A stretch of DNA of 64,000 nt from Eopsaltria australis (Eukaryota; Chordata; Aves; Passeriformes; Petroicidae). The stretch lies in assembly GCA_034509425.1 (NCBI GenBank), contig JAVTVJ010000369.1, positions 651,501-715,500 of the forward strand, given 5' to 3'. The stretch's first letter is position 1; every line of letters begins with the position of its first letter. The notes beneath the pieces were generated by a model. It was not told where the DNA came from and did not search any database. It worked only from the letters and a program-made list of their open reading frames with translations. Shown here one piece after another: positions 1 through 13,700 of the stretch. The position numbers were made by a program, and so were the translations under genes.

Positions 1-165
1 GTGCATCCAGGTAATCCTTCTGCATCCAGTGCATCCCTGCTGTGCATCCAGTGCATCCCTCATCCACTCCATCCCTGCTGTGCACCCAGGGAATCCCTCT
101 GCATCCAGTGCATCCCTGCTGTGCCCCCGGTGCATCCCTGCTGTGCATCCAGTGTGCCCATGCAT
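1..165. repeat. CATCC-rich minisatellite at the window edge
   Basis: Imperfect repeats built from tgcatccctgctg and tgcatccagtg blocks run from the first base to about 165, so the array probably starts before the window. Copies vary in length and spacing, so no single period fits. It is open in two + frames only because the repeat lacks stops. I see no gene in it or in the next 270 bases. Confidence 0.7.
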
Positions 166-439
166 CCCATGTGTCTGTGCTGTAGGTGCACACACGTTTT
201 GCAAAGCAATACCTTCCCCTTTCCATCTGCATCTCCTGGGTGGGCTGCTTGCCCTGACACCCCCAAAATGCATGAGTCTGATCCGCTCCTGATGTAGAGA
301 TCTTCCGGGCCCGGTTCACAGGTATGCCCCCCAAATGCCGCGGGTGGACAGCCCGGGATGCTCTAGGAAGGGCCGGGCACCCCTGGGAGCTGCAGGAGCC
401 GCCGCGTGTCCTGCATGAGATGACAGAGGAGGCTCAGCA

Positions 440-1170
440 GAGATGGGGCCCTGGGGGAGAAGACTGAGAGTACCGAGTGCCTCCGCGGGACCCCGCCCGT
501 GGCCGGGGGGCGTCACGCGGGACGTGCGTGGGGACATCCGCGGGGGCCCTCAGTGCCCCGGGGACGGAGGGAGCCCCAGCACAGCCCCGCAATCCCCGCA
601 ACCCCTGCAGTCCGGCGCGGCCCGGAGGCGGCTCCCGCGGCGGGGGCGGTGCGGGGCCGTGCGGGCGGTGCGGGCCCGCCCCCTCCGCAGCGCCGCACCG
701 CGCCCGGCCCGCCCCGCGCTGCGCCGCGCCCGCCGCACGGCGGGGCAGGAGCGGACACGGACGGGCAGGGCGGGCAGGCTGCGGGCAGCGGCGGCGGCCG
801 CGCCCGGCACACGGCGGCGGAACGGAGCCGGGCAGAGCCGAGCGGGCAGAGCAGAGGTGAGCGGCCGGGATCGCCGGGGGATGCAGAGGTGCAGGGCCGG
901 GCAGCCTCAGGTGCGGCGCGGCGCCTGCGAGGTGGAGGCGGGCAGGGCTGCAGCCCCGCCGCCGGGAGAGCTGCCCCGAGCCGGGCCTTCCCTCGCCGGC
1001 AGCGGCGCATCCCTCTCCGCGTCCCGCCGGGATGCTGCGGGCGGGGCGCGGGCCGGATCCCCGCGGGGTCTCACAGCGCCGAGGAGCACAGCGGAGTGCG
1101 GGGAGGCGGCAGCGCCAGCCACGTCCTGCGGGCGGGATGAGGCGGCCCCCGAGGATCCGTAACCCCGGGA
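440..1170 (+). promoter_or_regulatory. EPB41L1: CpG island, probable EPB41L1 promoter
   Basis: This block is very rich in GC and in CpG, unlike the sequence on either side. It contains GC-box-like GGGGCGG near 645 and no evident TATA box, as is usual for CpG-island promoters. It precedes a good splice donor after 856 and lies upstream of the EPB41L1 coding exons on the same strand, so it is the best candidate for a promoter of that gene. The distance to the start codon (29 kb) is reasonable for a 4.1-family gene, where several alternative first exons are known. The assignment to EPB41L1 is inferred from position only. Confidence 0.6.
700..856 (+). other. EPB41L1: Candidate non-coding first exon (5' UTR)
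   Basis: Within the CpG island a strong donor, gcagag|gtgagc, falls after 856. Transcription would start somewhere in the preceding few hundred bases; 700 is only a nominal boundary. There is no recognisable coding sequence, so it would be untranslated and splice to the acceptor before 30202. Full-length cDNA is needed to fix the start, and other first exons outside the window are possible. Confidence 0.45.
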
Positions 1171-2255
1171 ATCCGTAGCCCCGAGCTGCGGCAACACATT
1201 GAACTGCCGGGCTGTGATTTGAGGGAGACGATTTACATTAGAGGGAGAATGTGGAGAGAGCCAGGAACAACTTGGAATGGGTCCTCGCATATTTCTGTGG
1301 TTATTTTTGGAGTACCGTCATATGGCAGGAGGTGGGCTCTGAAGGTATCCTTGAGCTCAGCATTTTCTCCATAGGCTGGTTACCCGGGAGATTGTACTAG
1401 AGGACCTGCGTGGCCCTTTCCCCATCAGTGGTTTCTGTATTTCCCATCACTATTTCTCTGCCTGTTTACTGGGGTATTGTTTCCTCCAGCGTGCTCGGAT
1501 GTCAGACTGTCTCGGTAGGGACCCTCCTGTGCGCAGACAATGGATGGGATGTGCTGGCTGGGCAGTCACAGTGTGCTGCAGGTGATGGCAAAGCTGTGCT
1601 TCATTCAGCTGTGGATGGTGTGAGGTGACTCCTGATCAGCCCCTTCTCTATTGCTGTGGATGAGGTGTGGCTTCTCCAGCATCCCCAGAGAGACCAGCCC
1701 ATGCATCCGTCTCCTTCCTGCACTTAGCTGGCACTTTCCCTCCAGCTTTCTCATGCTACACTTGTCCAAAGTGATTTTTGCTCCTGAAAAACTCGGGGCG
1801 TGGGAAGCACGTTGTTACTCTGACCTGTTCCTTGTGGGTCTCCACATCCATGGGAGGGCTCTGGCTGTGTCAGGCCCCTTGGACCACGGCTCGAGAGTGG
1901 CTCTGGTGGCCTTCAACTGTGTGTCCTTGGTGCCACCAGGTGAGTTTGGAATTGAGGGAAGGCTGCCTGGCTTTGGATGATGGTCCTTGCAAGAAGGGAA
2001 TTAATTACTCTTTAATGATGTTTGGTTTAGAGTCTGGCTTGGCAGGCACAGAGCCCATCCACGGGGATCTCCAGGGTGCTCGGAGCTGTGCTCTCCATGA
2101 GGACCTGTCTCTGCAGGGATGCAGGGCACAGTCTGGAAGCTGTGGCAGGTCCAGAGTATTCCCTCCTTACCCAGGGATAACCTGGAGTGTTTGTAGTCAA
2201 GGACCAGGGTGCATCTGTCTCCTGTGGGGTGTGAGCCCCTCTGGGAGGGGAGGAT

Positions 2256-2345
2256 TCTCCTCTCCTCTCCTCTCCTCTCCTCTCCTCTCCTCTCCTCTCC
2301 TCTCCTCTCCTCTCCTCTCCTCTCCTCTCCTCTCCTCTCCTCTCC
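2256..2345. repeat. (TCTCC)18 microsatellite
   Basis: Eighteen uninterrupted copies of TCTCC. The + strand is pure pyrimidine and the complement pure purine, a composition able to form triplex DNA. The open frames across it, Ser/Pro/Leu-rich on one strand and Arg-Gly-Glu-Glu repeats on the other, come from the repeat and are not genes. Confidence 0.97.
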
Positions 2346-4376
2346 CCACCATCCCTGTGACAGGGGGATTGCTCTCCTCAATGCAGCCCTTCCCAGCAGA
2401 GCCCTGGGCAGGGCTGTGGGGTGCAGAGCCTGTTTGGCTGCCTTTGGCAGGGGTTGGGTTCTTCCCCTGCTGCTTTGGCTGCTTGTGGATGTAGTGCCTA
2501 GAACTGTCCAAAATTTTTTATTTTTACCAATTTTTGAGATGTGAGCATTCTCCAGAACTCTTAGGGCAGATGTTTTGGTCAGGAGGAAGCATCTAGAAAG
2601 GGTTTTTGAAGTCCAGTATTGGATTTCTGGCCTAAAGGTATGAGTGTAGCAGAGAGCCCATGTTCCTGGCATGCAGAAGGGGAAGGTTTTGGTGCCTTCC
2701 CTGTGCAGTGGAGACACAGAGTGTGCTGGGCCCCCTTCCCTGGGCTGCTGCCATGGTTGCCACCACCACCACAACCTTCCAGGGTAAGTGTCTCCTGGTG
2801 TATGATGTCCTTGTGGCCAGGAGGGGTGGCTGGCTTGGCTGAAGAAGTCACTGCAACATAGAATGGGGAAAATGTTAAAAATCAATTTTCTTCCCCCAGG
2901 CAGCTGAGCTCTCTGTTAAGCTTTGGGTGATGACCTTGGTCCTGGTGAGGAGCTGGATCCCTTATTGATTTATGGAATAACATTAAGGCTTTCTGCTGGC
3001 AACACCGAGCCCTTGTCCCGCAGGGGACTCCGACGTCACTCCGGGCGTTCTGCCTGCCTTCCCCTCACTCCAGCACTGCTGGGGACTTCTGCTTTCCTAT
3101 GGAAAAGCTTCCAGACATACACAGACCAGTCAGGTGCCTGACTAATTCTGTCCCTAACAGAAGAACCTTTCCCATAACTAATTAGGATTTCTAAATTCGG
3201 AAGCTGCCAAGAATGACCTGTCGGTTAAAGGGCAGGGGTGGGCTTGGCTCCTCCCGGCCTTGCTCTGAGCTTCCTGCTCAGACTCACAGACATCACTGGA
3301 GTGTCCTTTGCCTTAATTCTCTTTGGCTGCACTTGGGCTATTTCCTTGCTGTCTTGGGCACGGTGCTCCGGCACCGAGTGACAGCTGGGACGCCGATGGG
3401 GAGTGTGAGTGCGCGAGGAAATGGGCTCGGCACGGGCTCGGCTCCGCACAGAGTGGCGTGGGCGGCTGCAAGGCCCGGGTGTAGTAGACTTTCATGCGGT
3501 GCCTGTCACTTGGAGGTCTGAGCTGAGCCTGAAACTCCCTCTGCCAAAGGAGAAACACAAAACAGTAGCAGTTCCCAAGTCCCTGGGTGCTGGGAGCTCC
3601 TGCGCAGGGAAACCTGTGCAGCCACAAGTACCTGACTCTCGCACAGCACCTAAAAATGTGCTGGTGCTGGGGCTGTGACAGCAATGGCTGCATGGCTCAT
3701 TGTTCTCATCAAAGCAGTCGGTGGCTCTGAGTCAGCAGGTTTGGGTTTGTCACAGCCTGTGCGGATCTGTGGTGCTGAGCAGCAGGCCTGGCCCTGACCC
3801 TGCTGCAGGGGGATGTGGGGCTTGAGCCTGGACTCACAGGCACTGTGAGCTTGTGCTGTCCCTTGAGCCTGGAAGGAGTTATGTCTGTGGGAGGTGGAGG
3901 ACAGCTTCCCTTGGGAATCCTTCCAGCCCCCACCCTGTGACATTCAGGGCTATGAAGCTGAGCATCACTGCTGCTGGCCAGGCTTCCTGGTCCAGTCCTT
4001 CATCATCTTGTCTGGATTACAGGAGGTGGAAAGCATGGTGGGAGGAGACTGTCTTTCATGGGGACATCATGCAAGGCTTCCCTGTGGCTGCAGATCCACC
4101 CTTCCTCTCCTTCCAGCCCCTGAGTGGAAGCTTGTGGGTTGTCCAGGACTTAAGTGTGTCTTCAAGCAAAGATGAGGAAATCTGGGCAGCCACGTTTTCC
4201 AGCGTGGAAGCAGTGGCTGCTTCCTGCAGCAGCTCTCCTGTCCACAAAGCATGTCCCTGGTGCAAAGCAGGATGCTGGACCCAGGCCCTGTTGATGTCCC
4301 TTGTCTTGGATGACAGCTGCTCCTTCTGCCCTGCTGTGCTCCAAGGGGATGAACTGCTTGGGGATGTGTGGAGCCA

Positions 4377-4560
4377 CAGAATCATGTGTTTGGGTTGGAA
4401 GGGACCTAAAAGTTCCAACCCGTCTGCCAGTATCCCAGGTTGCTCCAAGCCCTGTCCAACCTGGCCTTGGACACTTTCAGGGATGGGGCACCCTGTGCCA
4501 GGGCCTCACCACCCTCACAGGGAGTAATTTCTCCCAAATATCCAATCCTAAGAAGAGCTG
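4377..4560 (-). repeat. CR1 LINE 3' fragment
   Basis: The block begins with the reverse complement of a CR1 3' end (cacagaatcatgtgtttggg, then ttggaagggacct). It continues with the avian CR1 run on 'ggttgctccaagccctgtcc' and 'ccctgtgccagggcctcacc'. The element therefore reads on the - strand and is 5'-truncated, as most CR1 copies are. Confidence 0.85.
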
Positions 4561-6549
4561 TTGGGCTGAAGTTTGGTATGACTGGGACAGCTGTCAAGGT
4601 TTGCTCTCCTTGCACTGGGCAGGGAGCGGTGGGACTGTGTCAAATGGGACAGACATTCCAGAGCCCTGGATGGGTGATTTGGTACAAATTCTTGTGTCTG
4701 CTTGTCCCAGTACATAGCTGAGGGGGCTCTGGATGCAGCTCAGAGTTGTCAGTGTCCCGACTGGTGTGTGCACACCCCTGAACCCAATCATGCACCCTCC
4801 CCAGGAATGGGAGCAGCGGACAGAGCCTTAAAATCTGGATGATAAATCTTTGGAAGAGGATTTTCTTTCCATGTCCTGCTGATGGTCTGTGTCTTGCCCT
4901 CTGCAGGGCACTCCTGGCTCCCTAGGGGCTCAGCAGTGCCCTGGGCTGGGTCTGCCTCAGCAGGAGCTGCCATGGCCAGAGCAGCTGCTCAGCACCCCGG
5001 GGCTGGCAGGATCACAGCGCTGAGGGGACGCTGGACTGACCCTATTGTGCTCAGAACACGAGACAAATGAGGCTGAAGCTGCAGATCTGTGGCTGCCAGC
5101 AGGTCAGCAGTTTCAGTCGGGCACTTGGCCTCTTTGTGGCAGTGAAATGTGGCCACAGGTCGGGATCTGCTCCATCCCCCTCTCAGTGCCCAGCCCGCTG
5201 CCCACCAGCTGTGACTGGACCCTGGGACCACCTCACTGTGTCTTGCTGTTCCCGAGCCCTCCCGGGGTCCTTGACAAGGAGCTGGCGCTGGGGTGGGAAG
5301 CAGGAGCAGGTGCTGTGCCACTGTAAAGCGCATTCTTCATCTGAGGCAATGCGAATGGGGATTCACAGCCCAGCCCTGCTGCCAGGTTCCTCCCACCGGC
5401 CCCTTCCTCCCTCTGCTCCTACTAACCCACTGCCGGGGCCCCTCGCTGCCTGGCAGCAGCGGAGATGTCTGCTGGTATCCTTCCCCGAGCATCAGATGGA
5501 GAGGAAAACACAGGGTGGAGTCAGCTCTCGCACAAAGGAAATGTTGAGGTATCATTTCTGCCTTCAGTGCATTTTTTAGGTGGCTGGGAAGAGACTAAAA
5601 AGGATCTTAACACATTCACAGCCCCCTTCCCACCTCATTTTCCTGTGAATCTGTTGCTGTCATGGTATCTTTCAGATGATATTTTTAGCTTTGCCTTTTC
5701 CTTTTTTTTTCCCCTTCTCTCCTCGTATCAGGCTTTTGAAGGCAAACACGTTTCTATGGGAGAACAGAATGAACCATTTCACGAGACATTTTGTTATGGG
5801 CAGAAGGGCCGGGAAATCTGATTGTGTGTTTGAAATGACACTTTCCCCTTTGTAATCAGCTAATCAGCCTGGCTGGGGCGGGTGCCAGCAGCGAGGCATC
5901 CTGGCCGGGCCGGAGTTGGGGGATGGACCAGCCCCTCGCATCCTGCCCCGGCCCATCCCAACGGGACCATCCCCAGATGGCCACATATGAAGGCCTGGGG
6001 GGTCCTGCAGGTTTCTCTCTCAACGATCCCATGGGAAGCAGCGCTCTGTGCATGAGGGAAGCAGCTGGATGCTGTAATGAGGTGCACTCTGGATCTGGCA
6101 GTGTCTGTGCTGGCGGGAGCCCTGCGGAGCGCGGAGGGTTGTGGCACCTGACAAAGCTTTGGGGCTCTGGTGGTGCTGAGAGGGATGTGGCAAAGGGCTT
6201 GAGGTGGGAAAGGGGTGGTTGGACAGCTGGGGCAGTCGCTCACTGTGGAAAGGTGCCATTTTTGGCAAGGATACAAACTAATGTTGATGGTGAACTTTGG
6301 TAGGGGAAAATTCCAGCCTGAATTCTCACCAGTATTTCCCTTTAGGAGATTTACTCAAGTCCTGATAGATGAAGGTCCTGTGGAGTGAACTGGCCAGAAC
6401 AAGAGAAGCCTCCTGTTAGGGCTGATCTGGCTCGGGGTATGTAAATCCCTACGTGGGGCAGGGGCTGTTACCTCTGCAAATTCCCTGGTTCTTCAGGGAA
6501 CCAAGGAATGCTTCCTGCTGGTAGGGCATGGTGGCCATGGTAGCATAAC

Positions 6550-6690
6550 ATCTCTGGAAGTGTCCAAGGCCAGCCTGGATGGGACTTGGAGCATCCTGGT
6601 CTGGTGGAAGGTGTCCCTGCCCATGGTGGGGGGTGGAACGAGGTGGTCCCTTCCAACCCAAACCATTCTGGGATTCTATGGGATCAGTAA
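6550..6690 (+). repeat. CR1 LINE 3' fragment
   Basis: Forward CR1 3' end: 'ggccagcctggatgggactt', 'gaaggtgtccctgcccatgg' and 'cattctgggattctatg'. It is short and 5'-truncated, lying in the first intron. Confidence 0.85.
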
Positions 6691-9600
6691 ATCCCTGCTC
6701 ATCACCTTGGTCTGGTGTAAGACCTGTCTTTAAGAAATGCAGCTGACTTAGGGTGACCAAGGGAAGGGCCACAGGATGCAGAGAAGGTGTAGCTGCCCAT
6801 GCTGTGTTTGGGGACAGGGTGACTGTCAGCCCTCCTGGCCACCTCCACACTGCTGACGGAGCTTTGGAGCTCAGCCCCACCCCAGGCAGGCATGGGAAGG
6901 CCATGGTGGTGTGGTCCATGGACTGGTCCCTAGTGTGGTCCATGGTCTACTCTGTGTCTCCCGGGCTCCTCTCCAGCTGCACTCCCTGCCCTGTGTTTGC
7001 TCCTACTCTGCTGGAGGAGACACTGCGAGTCCTTATCCCTTGGTTGGACCCATCAGCAGGTTTCTAAGGTGCTGGTTTAAATCTGAGTGAGCTGGAACAG
7101 TGCAGGGCTCCTTCCTAAGCCCAGCCAGCCATGCTTTCATCCATGTGCCACCGTGTCCCAGCGCCTGTCCCCAGGCAGCGTCACGCTGACCTGTCAGGGC
7201 CAGGCGGGCTGGTAGCAGTGACGAGGTGGTGACAATGTGGGTCACTGTGGGATGTTTGTGAGCCTGGGGCAGTGTCTGTGGCTGAGATTCTGTCCACACC
7301 AGCCTGACGCTAGCTGAGCTGTGTGACAGGAGATCGGGACACAGTCTGGCGTAGCTTTCTGCTCACAGGAGAGTGATGGGGAGCTGCTGTTTGTGGGCAG
7401 AAGCGAGTAGAGTTGGGGGAGGCCTTGATCCCACTGCCAGTATTCTCAGAACACCTCATTAATATGGTCCTAATTGATGCAGTGTCTCACATCCCAAAAT
7501 GGCCATAGCTCGGAGCCTGCACAGCAGCCCCAGTGGCTGCGGCCTCTCACAGGGCAGGAGGGATGATCTGAGGGTGGTGGGGAGTGCAGGGGCTTTGTTT
7601 GGCAGTGTCAGCACAGGCAGGCTGGGGAGTGCCAAGTGCCACTGCCCTGCCTGTGGCGGCTGCATCCTCCGTCCTCCCTTGCAGCAGGAACAGGGTACAG
7701 CCCTGGGAGCCCTGACTGCTGGGGCCACTGGTGCCATACTCTTCCTTCGGAGTCTGTGGAAAGCTGACTGCTCTTGCACCTGCTAGCCCATCTCTGCTGG
7801 GCATCTATCGACCCCCCTTGAGCTGGGATGAGAGAAATCCAAGGACACAAACCTGGACGTGGAGTGGAGTACCCACAGAAATCACTGGGCTCACCAGAGA
7901 ATGAGCAGGCCCACGGAGGCTGTGCCAAAGTGGGGAGAGAATCCCACAGATCCCCTGTGTGACCTGTGTCTGCAGCAGGGGCCAGCAGCTGCTGGTATTG
8001 GAATCCATTCCTGGATCAACACGGCCTGTTGGGGCACTGATGTGTCCTGCTGGAGAGACAGAGCCCTTCTTATGGGTCTCTTGGTCTGCTCTGGCTCCTA
8101 AGCCTCTGAGCAGGGGCATCTCCGTGAGCAGAGGAGTCAGGTGAAGGAGAGGGAGGTTTTTCTGTGCTCTGGTATGGAGTGGTGTGGGCATGTAGGTACT
8201 GGAATGGGACAGCAGCCCTCACACACCAGTGGCATCCCCAAGTCTGTGGCCAGTCACACTGGGACACACATCCAGCTCTGGTACTCAGGCCCAGTGACAG
8301 TGGCCCTGCAGTGCCTGTGGGTGAGGGGACCCAGGGCTGTAGGTGCGCTGGAACTAGGCACAGGGTTGCCCTGTGTGGCCACCTAGCCCTGCTCACCACG
8401 CCCCAGGACAGCTGAGCCAGTAAAACCACACGGCTGGGAAGGAATCTGTGCCTGCTGGGCAGGGGTGTATGGGAGTGCACCTAGAACCAGCACATGGTGA
8501 CATCCTGCCTGAGCTTCCCCAGGGTGACAGACACAGGAAAGGGCCATGCAGCTGGTGGCTGTGATCCCCTCCTCTTCACCTTTTCTTTCATGTAGATCAC
8601 CTGCTCAAAGGTGGATTTGTTTCCATAGAGGTGCTGAAGCTCACAGTCTTATTGCACCATGCTTTCTGGCTCAGTCCAGAAGAAAAGCTTTTGTGCTTCC
8701 AGGGAAAGCTGCTGTGGGTCAGTGCTGCTCAGGACAGGCTGTCATCTGCACACAGCTGATGTTTGCTTGTGGAGAGTGAAAGGATTATGCTGAATCCATG
8801 GGAGAGGTGGGAGCTTTGCATAGGCCTGTTTTGCTTCTGCCTGGGGGGAGGCTGGGCCTTGCCTGTCGAAGGATGTTTGAAAACTAACCCTTGGAAAAGT
8901 GGGAGATGCCCCTGCTGTGTCAGACTGTGCTTCCTCCTCCCTGTCACTGCAGTGCCGCTGGGCAGATTCTTTTCCCTCTTGGGTGCAGTTGTCATGTAAA
9001 AAGTGGCAGTGAGAATGCTGTTGCAGGCTGGGGCTGTCCCTGCTCACACTGCCGGTTTTCCTCCTGCACCACTGCCCTGCTCTGGGGCTGCAGCCAAAGC
9101 CCTGCCGACCAGATGCTGCCCTTGGCATCACCACGAGCCACAGGCATGGGTGGCAAAGGGCCGGCACAGATGACCTGAAAGGAGACCTTGGGCCATGCTC
9201 GGGGATCCGGTGGCACTCAGAGTTGTGTGGGCTCTGTGGCACTGCCGTAGTAAATATTTGCTGTTCTCTGAGAAGGAGCAGGACTGGCTGCACATCAGGA
9301 GAGCAAAACGACATCTAAAGCAATCCACAGCTCCTATTTCCAGCAGGGAGATTTATATGGAATCCAAACACAGTGCTGGAGCCAGGCAGGCACCCTCTGG
9401 TGACAGCTGTAGCTGTCCTTCCAAGCGCTTGCCATTATCTCTGGGAAGGACTTTTCCCTTCTTTTTAACCAAATCTGATTTCTTCTTTGCAGGTTGTGAA
9501 TTGTGCCTGAGCCGAGTGCTGAGAGCAACCCCTGGAAACAGCGTGAGTTTATCCTGAAAGCTTTTGTTCTCCTTTCCACATGCCACGTGAGGTTGAGTGG

Positions 9601-10639
9601 GTTTTGCAGCACAGAGGAGGTTGCTCAGCACAGAGAGATGCTGCAGGGAGAGGCTCATCTGCCATGAACCCCTGGGAATCTGGCCTGCTCCCACCGAAAC
9701 ACTAAACTTCTGGGTTTGGGCTTGCTGTGGCTTTCTTTGTGTTGGGATTGCTTCCTGGTTTAGCTGGGACTTGGGCAGCAGCCCCTTTGCCAACAGAAAG
9801 GCTCCTACAGGCTGCTGGGATCCCTGCCCACTGACCGAGCGGGTTTGGGATGTCATGCTCAGTGTTGGGTTTTCCTGCTCTGGGTTTCCGTGGTCTCTTT
9901 TGTGTGGAGGATCTGAGGAAGGCAGCGTGTTTGCAAACCAGCTGTGGTGTTTGGTGGCTGTGGATCCCTGCCCAGGGCTCAGGGGCTCACAGGGCTGGGC
10001 ACAGCTGGCCTGAGGTGCATCCCGGGAAGGCTGGCACAGCTGGGCAGCTGGGAGCAAAGCACAGGAGAGGTCTGAGCTGCAGATCTCAATTGCTGTGATG
10101 CTTGAAAGAGTCAGGAGCTTGTGGTCCAGGCCTTTTCAGGGACCCCAGGGTACCTCCAGCTGGTTGGACTGCTCCATTCCAGAGCCCCACTGCACAGCAC
10201 AGTGACATCCATGTGATGTGATGCTGCTTCCAGTGCCTGGGGATGGCTGGGGGGGACAAGGTCTTGCTTCTGCTTTGGCTCTCTGACCTGCAGAGTGAGG
10301 TGAGCCTGGGCAGAGCTGCAGCATGACCCTCACCCTGGGCTGAGGTGGGAGGACAATGTCCTTATCTGAAAATTGGGATGAGGAGCTCCATGGCTGTACC
10401 CTGCTGTCCTGGCTCTTTCCCAGGTGGCAGAAGTGTGTGGCAGTGTGCGCCACAGAGCTCATACCTTGCTGCCCACAGGGTTTGGCTCCTGCCTGCATGA
10501 GGCAATGGGTGCAGGTTCTTCATCCAGAGGTTTTACACCCGAGGGTGCTAGGCCCTGCCCAGGCTCCTCAGGGAATGGGCACGGCCCCAAGGCTGCCAGA
10601 GCTCCAGGAGCATTTGAACAGTGCCGCCAGGCACAGGGT

Positions 10640-10735
10640 GGGATTGTTGGGGTGGCTGTACAGGGCCAGGGCTTGGACTGGATGGTCCTTGTGGGTCCCT
10701 TCCTGCTCAGGATATTCCATGACTCTGTGGGTGTG
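10640..10735 (+). repeat. Probable decayed CR1 3' end
   Basis: 'gcttggactggatggtcctt' followed by 'gtgggtcccttcctgctcag' and 'atattccatgactctg' matches the last part of avian CR1 with several changes. It is too short and diverged for a firm call. Confidence 0.55.
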
Positions 10736-13700
10736 GATGTGGGCAGGGGATCTGAGTCCTTGAGGGCTGTGATGGGCTGCTTTGATGGGCTTCTCAGGGC
10801 TAGAGCTGGCTCTGGCTCAGAGCAGGGCAGGTCTCCATGTTTTCTGAGCAGTTTCGCACCAGCTCTCCTCCTCCAGGCACTTTGCAAGATGCCAACTCCA
10901 CCCATGCCCGGAGGTGCAGGTCTGTAGGGAGAGCCAGGAGGATGGCAGGGATTCTTGTCCTGTCTTTATGTGCCCAGGAGGTTGGGGGCAGGGTAACCAG
11001 TCTGGAGTTGGTCAAGTCAGAGCTGCAGGCCCAACACTAGTGGTGAATTTCATGTGCTTCTGCATGGCCTCAGTGTCCCCCCAGGGTGGGGTCAGAGTGC
11101 CCTGAGCTCTGTACCAGGAAGGCTGCCTGGCAGGCTGGGTACCCACTGCGAGTGGCAGTGCCAGCAGGAAGCTCTGCCCCTGGATGGGGTGCAAATCCCT
11201 CTTGGAGTCCCCCATGCTGGTGTGGCATGAGGAGCAGGAGGACATATGGCATCCCCATGGTGACCCCTGGTACCCAGCCAACCCCTTGCCCTGCTGGTGG
11301 CTTTGGTGGCCCAGGTGCAGCTGGGGGACAGTGGCACAGGTCTGGGTGTCTTTGGTTTCACAATTCCCCCTTGCATCTCATGAGTGCTGGGACTCCGGGC
11401 AGCTGCAGCTGAGCTGCTCTGTGTTCCTGCACTCTGGGCAGGTTCTCCCAGCCTGTGCCAGTCCCCTGCAGGTCCCAGCTCCCCTACAGGTCTGGGCAAG
11501 CAGATCCTTGCCAGCATAGCCTGGACCAGCTGGGCCAGCTGCTGATGTGTGCCCAGGGAGGTGCCCCCTGCTTCAGGAAGGGTTGGTGACACTTGGGTCA
11601 TGGCACAGTGATTGTGCTGGCAATGAGCTTCTCCTGTCTCTGGATTCCAGCAGCTCCCTTGCAGCTGGTGCTGTATCCCACCTTCTGGGAAGGGTTCCTG
11701 GCTGCTGGGGTTGGGTGGGGACTGATTCCTTGGGAGCTTGCTCCAAGGATGTGGTCATCCATCACTTGGCCTTGACGGTCACTGTGGGTCACTTCCAACT
11801 GAACTACTCCATCCTCCTCAAAGTGGTGCACAAGGAGTGCCACCATTACCTTGGGGAAGATGACATTTTGTCACCACTTTAGACACTGACAGGGCCCTTG
11901 TGGGGCTGCAGAACAGAGGATGATGATGGTGAGGAGAGTGCTTGGCCGTTCCATTGGAAGGAAAGAGAAGAAGGGAGAAGGGCAGGCTGAGCCTGTGCCA
12001 GGTCTGGGCACTTTTTGTTGGCTCCCCTTGCTCTGGGTGCAGTTCTCCTCAAGATCCTCTCCTCTTCCAAGCCACTTCTTCCCAGGGTGTCTGGCACAGT
12101 GTTCTTCTTGCTCAGGGAGCAGCTGATCTACCCTGGCTGCCACATCCCAGCACAAGGCAGCTGAACCCGTGGTCTCTGCCTTCCTCTGTGGGCAGTAAGA
12201 AGGATGGGAGCAGCTCTCTGCCAGGCACTGGCAGGGGAAGAGCATTCCCTGGTGATGGGTGTTCCCCAAGGGCTGCAACACCCCTGCCTGCTCCTGGAGT
12301 GCAGCCCAGGTGCCTGGCTGGTGTTCCACAGTGGGCAGTGGCATCTGAACTGGGCTCCCAGGGCTGCTGCCATCACAGCCTTTGGTTCAGTCTCTCTCCC
12401 CTGCTGCGCCAGAACATTCCAGGGCTCCGCTCTGGTGCCATCCCTGTGTGAGGGTTGGAGTAGGAGGGGAGGGGGGATGGCTGCAGTGCTGGTGGTCCTG
12501 GTCCATGCCTGGGCTGACTGCTCCACTTGGCTGTGGCACCTTCTGGACTGTCGGTCCCCATCCCAAAAAGCACGGGGTGGGGGGGGTGGGGGGGAAGGGT
12601 CAGCAGGGCAGGGCCAGCTCCGGCACAGAGCCCCGGGGCTGTTGGGATCTGTCACTGGGGTGGTTCAGTCCCATAGCTCTGCTCTCAGGCAGCTTTTAAT
12701 GCCTGCAAAGCTCCGGTGAGCATGGAGCACCTTATGAGGTGCCCCCTCAACACCCTGGGCAGGGTTAGGTCCCTATAATAGGAATTGGCCTGGGGCACTG
12801 CGTGGATCCCCTTTGACCTGAGAAAGGCTGTCAGGCTGTTTTATGGAGTAGTTGGGAGGATGAGGTAGTTCTGTGCTCCTTGCCCTCCTCCCCTCACCTC
12901 AGCAGGATCCTGGCAGGGCTGGCAGTCCTGGCACAGGCCTGGCACAGCCATTGTGAGCTGGCAGTGCTGCCTGTGGGTACCAGGGCACTGCCCTGCTTGT
13001 CCCTGCCCTGCCCTGGGGCTGCTGCTGCTCTTTCCTCTTGATTTGGGGCCCATCCTGGCTGCAAGACATGCCTTGGTCAATGAGCCTTGCTCTATGCCAT
13101 CCCAGCTGCTTGGGCTGAGCAAACAGGTTTGTAGTATGTGGCAATGTGGGCCCTGAAGGCTGGGGGAGCTGCCAGCTCCCTCAGACTTGGGGAAGGCTGG
13201 CTGCTGGCCAAACCCCTGCTTGCCTTTGCTGAGCCTTTAACCTCTTGTGCGTCACAGCACTCAGGAGCTGGGCTTTTCCTGCACTGGGTCACAGCAGGGC
13301 AGGCTGGGGTGCCCACCCACATCTGACCCCTGTGCCTGGCTGTTGGAGCCTGCTTTGCCAAGAGCCACACTGGGATCTTGCCACTCCTTTGGCATGCAGG
13401 GCTGTGTGCTCAGGCAGCAGGAGCTGGGAAGATGCAGCTTTGCTGCTCTGATGGCCCCGTGCTCGCCCAAGCCCTCGGCAGGTGATGGAGAGCTCTGTTC
13501 TCACCTCATGTCCCACCCTTGCCCCTGCTCCTGGCCAAGGGTTTGGAGGGCTGGGCTGAGCTCCTGCCTTGCTGCCCTGGGGATCTCTGTGAGGCTGGGC
13601 GGAGAGGAAGAGCTGTCTGCTCTCAGATCCCTGTGAAAGAGGATTTGCCACCCGGGAGGATTTGCCACCCGGGACTGGTGTTTCAACAGCTTTTCTGGCA

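Noticed and set aside
443..1162. Long Arg/Ala/Gly-rich frames on both strands in the first CpG island
   Set aside because: Typical chance frames in CpG islands. They have no domain and no family resemblance, and several frames compete.
2001..2885. 294-codon - strand frame with Arg-Gly-Glu-Glu repeats
   Set aside because: The repeat is the complement of the (TCTCC)18 microsatellite; the rest has no homology.
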